Assembly (NCBI GenBank): GCA_949128115.1
Contig: OX421967.1
Span: 61,392,855 to 61,456,854, forward strand
DNA: 64,000 nucleotides
Direction of reading: 5' to 3'
From: Anaspis maculata
Lineage: Eukaryota; Arthropoda; Insecta; Coleoptera; Scraptiidae
Both the position numbers and the translations under genes were made by a program. Positions 13,801 to 25,640 of this stretch are shown here, one piece after another (the stretch's first letter is position 1; each line of letters opens with the position of its first letter). A model generated the notes under the pieces. That model did not search any database and was not told the origin of the DNA. It was given only the letters and a program-made list of their open reading frames with translations.

Positions 13801-16537
13801 TTTGGAACAAGTAGCTGCCAACTCCAAAAGTGGTGATCGATCGTTTTGAAAGTCACGTGGGTTGAAGCCTGGAGTCACGTGGGTTGAAGCTCGAAGTCAC
13901 GTGGGTTGAAACCTGAACTTTTTGGATAACAATTGTGTCTTTTCTTTTCGATATTCGTGTTCGTTTGTCAGATGTCGCGTTTGGAACAAGTAGCTGCCAA
14001 CTCCAAAAGTGGTGATCGATCGTTTTGGAAGTCTCGTGGGTTGAAGCCTGGAGTCACGTGGGTTGAAGCCTGAAGTCACGTGGGTTGAAACCTGAACTTT
14101 TTGGATAACAATTGTGTCTTTTTTTTTCGATATTCGTGTTCGTTTGTCAGATGTTGCGTTTGGAACAAGTAGCTGCCAACTCCGGAAGTGGTGATCGATC
14201 GTTTTGAAAGTCACGTGGGTTGAAGCCTGAGGTCACGTGGGTTGAAGCCTGAAGTCACGTGGGTCAAAACCTGAAGTCACGTGGGTTGAAACCTGAACTT
14301 TTTGGATAACAATTGTGTCCTTTTTGTTCGATATTCGTGTTCGTTTGTCAGATGTTGCGTTTGGAACAAGTAGCTGCCAACTCCAAAAGTGGCGATCGAT
14401 CGTTTTGAAAGTCACGTGGGTTGAAGCCTGGAGTCACGTGGGTTGAAGCCTGAAGTCACGTGGGTCAAAACCTGAAGTCACGTGGGTTGAAACCTGAACT
14501 TTTTGGATAACAATAGTGTCTTTTTTTTTCGATATTCGTGTTCGTTTGTCAGATGTTGCGTTTGGAACAAGTAGCTGCCAACTCCAAAAGTGGTGATCGA
14601 TCGTTTTGAAAGTCACGTGGGTTGAAGCCTGGAGTCACGTGGGTTGAAGCCTGAAGTCACGTGGGTCAAAACCTGAAGTCACGTGGGTTGAAACCTGAAC
14701 TTTTTGGATAACAATTCTGTCTTTTTTTTTCGATATTCGTGTTTGTTTGTCAGATGTTGCGTTTGGAACAAGTAGCTGCCAACTCCAAAAGTGGTGATCG
14801 ATCGTTTTGAAAGTCACGTGGGTTGAAGCCTGGAGTCACGTGGGTTGAAGCCTGAAGTCACGTGGGTTGAAACCTGAACTTTTTGGATAACAATTGTGTC
14901 TTTTTTTCTCGATATTCGTGTTCGTTTGTCAGATGTCGCGTTTGGAACAAGTAGCTGCCAACTCCAAAAGTGGTGATCGATCGTTTTGCAAGTCACGTGG
15001 GTTGAAGCCTAAAGTCACGTTGGTTGAAGCCTGAAGTCACTTGAGTCAAAACCTGAAGTCACGTGGGTTGAAACCTGAACTTTTTGGATAACAATTGTGT
15101 CTTTTTTTTCGATATTCGTGTTCGTTTGTCAGATGTTGCGTTTGGAACAAGTAGCTGCCAACTCCAAAAGTGGTGATCGATCGTTTTGAAAGTCACGTGG
15201 GTTGAAGCCTGGAGTCACGTGGGTTGAACCCTGAAGTCACGTGGGTTGAAACCTGAACTTTTTGGATGACAATTGTGTCTTTTTTTCTCGATATTCCTGT
15301 TCGTTTGTCAGATGTTGCGTTTGGAACAAGTAGCTGCCAACTCCAAAAGTGGTGATCGATCGTTTTGAAAGTCACGTGGGTTGAAGCCTGGAGGCACGTG
15401 GGTTGAAGCTCGAAGTCACGTGGGTTGAAACCTGAACTTTTTGGATAACAATTGTGTCTTTTTTTTTCGATATTCGTGTTCGTTTGTCAGATGTCGCGTT
15501 TGGAACAAGTAGCTGCCAACTCCAAAAGTGGTGATCGATCGTTTTAAAAGGCACGTGGGTTGAAGCCTGAAGTCACGTGGGTTGAAGCCTGAAGTCACGT
15601 GGGTCAAAACCTGAAGTCACGTGGGTTGAAACCTGAACTTTTTGGATAACAATTGTGTCTTTTTTTTTTTTCGATATTCGTGTTCGTTTGTCAGATGTTG
15701 CGTTTGGAACAAGTAGCTGCCAACTCCGAAAGTGGTGATCGATCGTTTTGAAAGTCACGTGGGTTGAAGCCTGAAGTCACGTGGGTTGGAGCCTGGAGTC
15801 ACGTGGGTCAAAACCTGAAGTCACGTGGGTTGAAACCTGAACTTTTTGGATAACAATTGTGTCTTTTTTTTTCGATATTCGTGTTCGTTTGTCAGATGTT
15901 GCGTTTGGAACAAGTAGCTGCCAACTCCAAAAGTGGTGATCGATCGTTTTGAATGTCTCGTGGGTTGAAGCCTGGAGTCACGTGGGTTGAAGCCTGAAGT
16001 CACGTGGGTTGAAACCTGAACTTTTTGGATAACAATTGTGTCTTTTTTTTTCGATATTCGTGTTCGTTTGTCAGATGTTGCGTTTGGAACAAGTAGCTGC
16101 CAACTCCGGAAGTGGTGATCGATCGTTTTGAAAGTCACGTGGGTTGAAGCCTGAGGTCACGTGGGTTGAAGCCTGAAGTCACGTGGGTCAAAACCTGAAG
16201 TCACGTGGGTTGAAACCTGAACTTTTTGGATAACAATTGTGTCCTTTTTGTTCGATATTCGTGTTCGTTTGTCAGATGTCGCGTTTGGAACAAGTAGCTG
16301 CCAACTCCAAAAGTTGTGATCGATCATTTTGAAAGTCACGTGGGTTGAAGCCTGAAGTCACGTGGGTTGAAGCCTGAAGTCACGTGGGTCAAAACCTGAA
16401 GTCACGTGGGTTGAAACCTGAACTTTTTGGATAACAATTGTGTCTTTTTTTTTCGATATTCGTGTTCGTTTGTCAGATGTTGCGTTTGGAACAAGTAGCT
16501 GCCAACTCCAAAAGTGATGACCGATCGTTCTTAAAGT
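10810..16537. repeat. Higher-order repeat domain B, period about 2,863 bp, two copies
   Basis: Two adjacent copies (about 10,810-13,673 and 13,674-16,537) each hold about 16 monomers in the same order of variants. Corresponding units sit at 11,033/13,897, 11,369/14,233, 11,951/14,814, 12,331/15,193, 12,958/15,821 and 13,294/16,157. Most use GATCGATCG rather than GACCGATCG at the monomer end, and several carry four 22-bp boxes (201-bp spacing). A rare T-run variant, TGTCCTTTTTGTTCG, occurs near 463, 11,453, 13,379, 14,318 and 16,242, linking this domain to the left edge of the window. Confidence 0.85.
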
Positions 16538-18480
16538 CACGTGGGTTGAAGCCTGGAGTCACGTGGGTTGGAGCCTGAAGTCACGTGGGTTAAAACCTTA
16601 ACTTTTTGGATAACAATTGTGTCTTTTTTTTTGATATTCGTGTTCGTTTGTGAGGTGTTGCGTTTGGAACAAGTAGCTGCCAACTCCAAAAGTGATGACC
16701 GATCGTTCTTAAAGTCACGTGGGTTGAAGCCTGGAGTCACGTGAGTTGAAGCCTGAAGTCACGTGGGTTGAAACCTGAACTTTTTGGATAACAATTGTGT
16801 CTTTTTTTTTCGATATTCGTGTTCGTTTGTCAGATGTTGCGTTTGGAACAAGTAGCTGCCAACTCCAAAAGTGGTGACCGATCGTTTTGAAAGTCACGTG
16901 GGTTGAAGCCTGGAGGCACGTGGGTTGGAGCCTGAAGTCACGTGGGTTAAAACCTGAACTTTTTGGATAACAATTGTGTCTTTTTTTTTTGATATTCGTG
17001 TTCGTTTGTCAGGTGTTGCGTTTGGAACAAGTAGCTGCCAACTCCAAAAGTGGAGATCGATCGTTATAAAAGTCACGTGGGTTGAAGCCTGGAGTCACGT
17101 GGGTTGGAACCTGAAGTCACGTGGGTTAAAACCTGAACTTTTTGGATAACAATTGTGTCTTTTTTTTTTGATATTCGTGTTCGTTTGTCAGGTGTTGCGT
17201 TTGGAACAAGTAGCTGCCAACTCCAAAAGTGGAGATCGATCGTTATAAAAGTCACGTGGGTTGAAGCCTGGAGTCACGTGGGTTGGAACCTGAAGTCACG
17301 TGGGTTATGACCCGAACTTTTTTGGATAACAATTGTGTCTTTTTTTATATATTCGTGTTCGTTTGTCAGGTGTTGCGTTTGGAACAAGTAGCTGCCAACT
17401 CCAAAAGTGATGACCGATCGTTCTTAAAGTCACGTGGGTTGGAGCCTGGAGCACGTGGGTTGAAACCTGAACTTTTTGGATAACAATTGTGTCTTTTTTT
17501 CTCGATATTCGTGTTCGTTTGTCAGATGTTGCGTTTGGAACAAGTAGCTGCCAACTCCAAAAGTGGTGACCGATCGTTTTGAAAGTCACGTGGGTTGAAG
17601 CCTGGAGTCACGTGGGTTGGAGCCTGAAGTCACGTGGGTTAAAACCTGAACTTTTTGGATAACAATTGTGTCTTTTTTTTTTCGATATTCGTGTTCGTTT
17701 GTCAGATGTTGCGTTTGGAACAAGTAGCTGCCAACTCCAAAAGTGGTGACCGATCTTTTTGAAAGTCACGTGGGTTGAAGCCTGGAGTCACGTGGGCTGG
17801 AGCCAGGAGTCACGTGGGTTGGAACCTGAACTTTCTGGATAACAATTGTGTTTTTTTTTTTGATATTCGTGTTCGTTTGTCAGGTGTTGCGTTTGGAACA
17901 AGTAGCTGTTAACTCCAAAAGTGGTGATCGATCGTTTTGAAAGTCACGTGGGTTGAAGCCTGGAGTCACGTGGGTTGCAGCCTGAAGTCACGTGGGTTGA
18001 AACCTGAACTTTTTGGATAACAATTGTGTCTTTTTTTTTGATATTCGTGTTCGTTTGTCAGGTGTTGCGTTTGGAACAAGTAGCTGCCAACTCCAAAAGT
18101 GATGACCGATCGTTCTTAAAGTCACGTGGATTGAAGCCTGGAGCCACGTGGGTTGGAGCCTGAAGTCACGTGGGTTATAACCTGAACTTTTTTGGATAAC
18201 AATTGTGTCTTTTTTTTTCTATATTCGTGTTTGTTTGTCAGGTGTTGCGTTTGGAACAAGTAGCTGCCAACTCCAAAAGTGATGACCGATCGTTCCTCAA
18301 GTCACGTGGGTTGAAGCCTGGAGTCACGTGGGTTGGAGCCTGAAGTCACGTGGGTTAAAACCTGAACTTTTTGGATAACAATTGTGTCTTTTTTTTTTCG
18401 ATATTCGTGTTCGTTTGTCAGATGTTGCGTTTGGAACAAGTAGCTGCCAACTCCAAAAGTGGTGACCGATCGTTTTGAAA

Positions 18481-21400
18481 GTCACGTGAGTTGGAGCCTG
18501 GAGTCACGTGGGTTGGAGAATGAAGTCACGTGGGTTAAAACCTGAACTTTTTGGATAACAATTGTGTCTTTTTTTTTTATATTTGTGTTCGTTTGTCAGG
18601 TGTTGCGTTTGGAACAAGTAGCTGCCAACTCCAAAAGTGGTGATCGATCGTTGAAAAAGTCACGTGGGTTGAAGCCTGGAGTCTCGTGGGTTGAAGCCTA
18701 AAGTCACGTGGGTTATAACCTGAACTTTTTGGAAAACAATTGTGTCTTTATTTTTCGATATTCGTGTTCGTTTGTCAGATGTTGCGTTTGGAACAAGTAG
18801 CTGCCAACTCCAAAAGTGATGACCGATCGTTTTAAAAGTCACGTGGGTTGAAGCCTGGAGTCACGTGGGTTGAAGACTGAAGTCACGTGGGTTAAAACCT
18901 GAACTTTTTGGATAACAATTGTGTCTTTTTTTTTCGATATTCGTGTTTGTTTGTCAGATGTTGCGTTTGGAACAAGTAGCTGCCAACTCCAAAAGTGGTG
19001 ACCGATCGTTTCAAAAGTCACGTGGGTTGAAGCCTGGAGTCACGTGGGTTGGAGCCTGAAGTCACGTGGGTTATAACCTGAACTTTTTGGATAACAATTG
19101 TGTCTTTTTTTTTCGATATTCGTGTTCGTTTGTCAGATGTTGCGTTTGGAACAAGTAGCTGCCAACTCCAAAAGTGATGACCGATCGTTTTAAAAGTCAC
19201 GTGGGTTGAAGCCTGGAGTCACGTGGGTTGAAGACTGAAGTCACGTGGGTTAAAACCTGAACTTTTTGGATAACAATTGTGTCTTTTTTTTTCGATATTC
19301 GTGTTTGTTTGTCAGATGTTGCGTTTGGAACAAGTAGCTGCCAACTCCAAAAGTGGTGACCGATCGTTTCAAAAGTCACGTGGGTTGAAGCCTGGAGTCA
19401 CGTGGGTTGGAGCCTGAAGTCACGTGGGTTATAACCTGAACTTTTTGGATAACAATTGTGTCTTTTTTTTTCGATATTCGTGTTCGTTTGTCAGATGTTG
19501 CGTTTGGAACAAGTAGCTGCCAACTCCAAAAGTGGTGACCGATCGTTTTGAAAGTCACGTGGGTTGAAGCCTGGAGCACGTGGGTTGGAGCCTGAAGTCA
19601 CGTGGGTTAAAACCTGAACTTTTTGGATAACAATTACGTCTTTTTTTTTCGATATTCGTGTTCGTTTGTCAGATGTTGCGTTTGGAACAAGTAGCTGTCA
19701 ACTCCAAAAGTGGTGACTGATCGTTTTGAAAGTCACGTGGGTTGAAGCCTGGAGTCACGTGGGTTGGAGCCTGAAGTCACGTGGGTTTAAACCTGAACTT
19801 TTTGGATAACAATTGTGTCTTTTTTTTTTGATATTCGTGTTCGTTTGTCAGATGTTGCGTTTGGAACAAGTAGCTGCCAACTCCAAAAGTGGTGATCGAT
19901 CGTTTTGAAAGTTACGTGGGTTGAAGCCTGGAGTCACGTGGGTTGCAGCCTGAAGTCACGTGGGTTTAAACCTGAACTTTTTGGATAACAATTGTGTCTT
20001 TTTTTTATGATATTCGTGTTCGTTTGTCAGGTGTTGCGTTTGGAACAAGTAGCTGCCAACTCCAAAAGTGATGACCGATCGCTCTCAAGTCACGTGGATT
20101 GAAGCCTGGAGTCACGTGGGTTGGAGCCTGAAGTCACGTGGGTTATAACCTGAACTTTTTTGGATAACAATTGTGTCATTTTTTTTTGATATTCGTGTTT
20201 GTTTGTCAGATGTTGCGTTTGGAACAAGTAGCTGCCAACTCCAAAAGTGGTGACCGATCGTTTCAAAAGTCACGTGGGTTGAAGCCTGGAGTCACGTGGG
20301 TTGGAGCCTGAAGTCACGTGGGTTATAACCTGAACTTTTTGGATAACAATTGTGTCTTTTTTTTTCGATATTCGTGTTCGTTTGTCAGATGTTGCGTTTG
20401 GAACAAGTAGCTGCCAACTCCAAAAGTGGTGACCGATCGTTTTGAAAGTCACGTGGGTTGAAGCCTGGAGCACGTGGGTTGGAGCCTGAAGTCACGTGGG
20501 TTAAAACCTGAACTTTTTGGATAACAATTACGTCTTTTTTTTTCGATATTCGTGTTCGTTTGTCAGATGTTGCGTTTGGAACAAGTAGCTGTCAACTCCA
20601 AAAGTGGTGACTGATCGTTTTGAAAGTCACGTGGATTGAAGCCTGGAGTCACGTGGGTTGGAGCCTGAAGTCACGTGGTTTATAACCTGAACTTTTTTGG
20701 ATAACAATTGTGTCTTTTTTTTTTGATATTCGTGTTTGTTTGTCAGGTGTTTCGTTTGGAACAAGTAGCTGCCAACTCCAAAAGTGATGACCGATCGTTC
20801 CAAAAGTCACGTGGGTTGAAGCCTGGAGTCACGTGGGTTGGAGCCTGAAGTCACGTGGGTTATAACCTGAACTTTTTGGATAACAATTGTGTCTTTTTTT
20901 TATGATATTCGTGTTCGTTTGTCAGGTGTTGCGTTTGGAACAAGTAGCTGCCAACTCCAAAAGTGATGACCGATCGTTTCAAAAGTCACGTGGGTTGAAG
21001 CCTGGAGTCACGTGGGTTGCAGCCTGAAGTCACGTGGGTTAAAACCTGAACTTTTTGGATAACAATTGTGTCTTTTTTTCATGATATTCGTGTTCGTTTG
21101 TCAGGTGTTGCGTTTGGAACAAGTAGCTGCCAACTCCAAAAGTGATGACCGATCGTTCTTAAAGTCACGTGGGTTGAAGCCTGGAGTCACGTGGGTTGGA
21201 GCCTGAAGTCACGTGGGTTATAACCTGAAGTTTTTTGGATAACAATTGTGTCTTTTTTTTTTGATATTCGTGTTTGTTTGTCAGGTGTTTCGTTTGGAAC
21301 AAGTAGCTGCCAACTCCAAAAGTGATGACCGATCGTTCCAAAAGTCACGTGGGTTGAAGCCTGGAGTCACGTGGGTTGGAGCCTGAAGTCACGTGGGTTA

Positions 21401-24400
21401 TAACCTGAACTTTTTGGATAACAATTGTGTCTTTTTTTTTATGATATTCGTGTTCGTTTGTCAGGTGTTGCGTTTGGAACAAGTAGCTGCCAACTCCAAA
21501 AGTGATGACCGATCGTTTCAAAAGTCACGTGGGTTGAAGCCTGGAGTCACGTGGGTTGCAGCCTGAAGTCACGTGGGTTAAAACCTGAACTTTTTGGATA
21601 ACAATTGTGTCTTTTTTTCATGATATTCGTGTTCGTTTGTCAGGTGTTGCGTTTGGAACAAGTAGCTGCCAACTCCAAAAGTGATGACCGATCGTTCCTC
21701 AAGTCACGTGGGTTGAAGCCTGGAGTCACGTGGGTTGGAGCCTGAAGTCACGTGGGTTAAAACCTGAACTTTTTGGATAACAATTGTGTCTTTTTTTTTC
21801 GATATTCGTGTTCGTTTGTCAGATGTTGCGTTTGGAACAAGTAGCTGCCAACTCCAAAAGTGATGACCGATCGTTCCTCAAGTCACGTGGGTTGAAGCCT
21901 GGAGTCACGTGGGTTGGAGCCTGAAGTCACGTGGGTTAAAACCTGAACTTTTTGGATAACAATTGTGTCTTTTTTTTTCGATATTCGTGTTCGTTTGTCA
22001 GGTGTTGCGTTTGGAACAAGTAGCTGCCAACTCCAAAAGTGATGACCGATCGTTCCTCAAGTCACGTGGGTTGAAGCCTGGAGTCACGTGGGTTGGAGCC
22101 TGAAGTCACGTGGGTTAAAACCTGAACTTTTTGGATAACAATTGTGTCTTTTTTTTTCGATATTCGTGTTCGTTTGTCAGGTGTTGCGTTTGGAACAAGT
22201 AGCTGCCAACTCCAAAAGTGATGACCGATCGTTCCTCAAGTCACGTGGGTTGAAGCCTGGAGTCACGTGGGTTGGAGCCTGAAGTCACGTGGGTTAAAAC
22301 CTGAACTTTTTGGATAACAATTGTGTCTTTTTTTTTTCGATATTCGTGTTCGTTTGTCAGATGTTGCGTTTGGAACAAGTAGCTGCCAACTCCAAAAGTG
22401 GTGACCGATCGTTTTGAAAGTCACGTGAGTTGGAGCCTGGAGTCACGTGGGTTGGAGAATGAAGTCACGTGGGTTAAAACCTGAACTTTTTGGATAACAA
22501 TTGTGTCTTTTTTTTTTATATTTGTGTTCGTTTGTCAGGTGTTGCGTTTGGAACAAGTAGCTGCCAACTCCAAAAGTGGTGATCGATCGTTGAAAAAGTC
22601 ACGTGGGTTGAAGCCTGGAGTCTCGTGGGTTGAAGCCTAAAGTCACGTGGGTTATAACCTGAACTTTTTGGAAAACAATTGTGTCTTTATTTTTCGATAT
22701 TCGTGTTCGTTTGTCAGATGTTGCGTTTGGAACAAGTAGCTGCCAACTCCAAAAGTGATGACCGATCGTTTTAAAAGTCACGTGGGTTGAAGCCTGGAGT
22801 CACGTGGGTTGAAGACTGAAGTCACGTGGGTTAAAACCTGAACTTTTTGGATAACAATTGTGTCTTTTTTTTTCGATATTCGTGTTTGTTTGTCAGATGT
22901 TGCGTTTGGAACAAGTAGCTGCCAACTCCAAAAGTGGTGACCGATCGTTTCAAAAGTCACGTGGGTTGAAGCCTGGAGTCACGTGGGTTGGAGCCTGAAG
23001 TCACGTGGGTTATAACCTGAACTTTTTGGATAACAATTGTGTCTTTTTTTTTCGATATTCGTGTTCGTTTGTCAGATGTTGCGTTTGGAACAAGTAGCTG
23101 CCAACTCCAAAAGTGATGACCGATCGTTTTAAAAGTCACGTGGGTTGAAGCCTGGAGTCACGTGGGTTGAAGACTGAAGTCACGTGGGTTAAAACCTGAA
23201 CTTTTTGGATAACAATTGTGTCTTTTTTTTTCGATATTCGTGTTTGTTTGTCAGATGTTGCGTTTGGAACAAGTAGCTGCCAACTCCAAAAGTGGTGACC
23301 GATCGTTTCAAAAGTCACGTGGGTTGAAGCCTGGAGTCACGTGGGTTGGAGCCTGAAGTCACGTGGGTTATAACCTGAACTTTTTGGATAACAATTGTGT
23401 CTTTTTTTTTCGATATTCGTGTTCGTTTGTCAGATGTTGCGTTTGGAACAAGTAGCTGCCAACTCCAAAAGTGGTGACCGATCGTTTTGAAAGTCACGTG
23501 GGTTGAAGCCTGGAGCACGTGGGTTGGAGCCTGAAGTCACGTGGGTTAAAACCTGAACTTTTTGGATAACAATTACGTCTTTTTTTTTCGATATTCGTGT
23601 TCGTTTGTCAGATGTTGCGTTTGGAACAAGTAGCTGTCAACTCCAAAAGTGGTGACTGATCGTTTTGAAAGTCACGTGGGTTGAAGCCTGGAGTCACGTG
23701 GGTTGGAGCCTGAAGTCACGTGGGTTTAAACCTGAACTTTTTGGATAACAATTGTGTCTTTTTTTTTTGATATTCGTGTTCGTTTGTCAGATGTTGCGTT
23801 TGGAACAAGTAGCTGCCAACTCCAAAAGTGGTGATCGATCGTTTTGAAAGTTACGTGGGTTGAAGCCTGGAGTCACGTGGGTTGCAGCCTGAAGTCACGT
23901 GGGTTTAAACCTGAACTTTTTGGATAACAATTGTGTCTTTTTTTTATGATATTCGTGTTCGTTTGTCAGGTGTTGCGTTTGGAACAAGTAGCTGCCAACT
24001 CCAAAAGTGATGACCGATCGCTCTCAAGTCACGTGGATTGAAGCCTGGAGTCACGTGGGTTGGAGCCTGAAGTCACGTGGGTTATAACCTGAACTTTTTT
24101 GGATAACAATTGTGTCATTTTTTTTTGATATTCGTGTTTGTTTGTCAGATGTTGCGTTTGGAACAAGTAGCTGCCAACTCCAAAAGTGGTGACCGATCGT
24201 TTCAAAAGTCACGTGGGTTGAAGCCTGGAGTCACGTGGGTTGGAGCCTGAAGTCACGTGGGTTATAACCTGAACTTTTTGGATAACAATTGTGTCTTTTT
24301 TTTTCGATATTCGTGTTCGTTTGTCAGATGTTGCGTTTGGAACAAGTAGCTGCCAACTCCAAAAGTGGTGACCGATCGTTTTGAAAGTCACGTGGGTTGA

Positions 24401-25640
24401 AGCCTGGAGCACGTGGGTTGGAGCCTGAAGTCACGTGGGTTAAAACCTGAACTTTTTGGATAACAATTACGTCTTTTTTTTTCGATATTCGTGTTCGTTT
24501 GTCAGATGTTGCGTTTGGAACAAGTAGCTGTCAACTCCAAAAGTGGTGACTGATCGTTTTGAAAGTCACGTGGATTGAAGCCTGGAGTCACGTGGGTTGG
24601 AGCCTGAAGTCACGTGGTTTATAACCTGAACTTTTTTGGATAACAATTGTGTCTTTTTTTTTTGATATTCGTGTTTGTTTGTCAGGTGTTTCGTTTGGAA
24701 CAAGTAGCTGCCAACTCCAAAAGTGATGACCGATCGTTCCAAAAGTCACGTGGGTTGAAGCCTGGAGTCACGTGGGTTGGAGCCTGAAGTCACGTGGGTT
24801 ATAACCTGAACTTTTTGGATAACAATTGTGTCTTTTTTTTATGATATTCGTGTTCGTTTGTCAGGTGTTGCGTTTGGAACAAGTAGCTGCCAACTCCAAA
24901 AGTGATGACCGATCGTTTCAAAAGTCACGTGGGTTGAAGCCTGGAGTCACGTGGGTTGCAGCCTGAAGTCACGTGGGTTAAAACCTGAACTTTTTGGATA
25001 ACAATTGTGTCTTTTTTTCATGATATTCGTGTTCGTTTGTCAGGTGTTGCGTTTGGAACAAGTAGCTGCCAACTCCAAAAGTGATGACCGATCGTTCTTA
25101 AAGTCACGTGGGTTGAAGCCTGGAGTCACGTGGGTTGGAGCCTGAAGTCACGTGGGTTATAACCTGAAGTTTTTTGGATAACAATTGTGTCTTTTTTTTT
25201 TGATATTCGTGTTTGTTTGTCAGGTGTTTCGTTTGGAACAAGTAGCTGCCAACTCCAAAAGTGATGACCGATCGTTCCAAAAGTCACGTGGGTTGAAGCC
25301 TGGAGTCACGTGGGTTGGAGCCTGAAGTCACGTGGGTTATAACCTGAACTTTTTGGATAACAATTGTGTCTTTTTTTTTATGATATTCGTGTTCGTTTGT
25401 CAGGTGTTGCGTTTGGAACAAGTAGCTGCCAACTCCAAAAGTGATGACCGATCGTTTCAAAAGTCACGTGGGTTGAAGCCTGGAGTCACGTGGGTTGCAG
25501 CCTGAAGTCACGTGGGTTAAAACCTGAACTTTTTGGATAACAATTGTGTCTTTTTTTCATGATATTCGTGTTCGTTTGTCAGGTGTTGCGTTTGGAACAA
25601 GTAGCTGCCAACTCCAAAAGTGATGACCGATCGTTCCTCA
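18481..25640. repeat. Higher-order repeat domain C, period 3,939 bp (22 monomers)
   Basis: A 3,939-bp block (18,481-22,419) is directly followed by a second copy from 22,420 that stays in register to about 25,640. Matching units sit at 18,660/22,599, 18,839/22,778, 19,376/23,315 and 20,270/24,209, all with exactly the same offset. Shared rare variants include GGTTGGAGAATGAAG at each copy's start, the AATTACGTC units and TTTATATTTGTG. By eye the copies are nearly identical, which points to a recent duplication or gene conversion. An inner period of three monomers (about 537 bp) is visible around 20,730-21,680. Confidence 0.88.
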
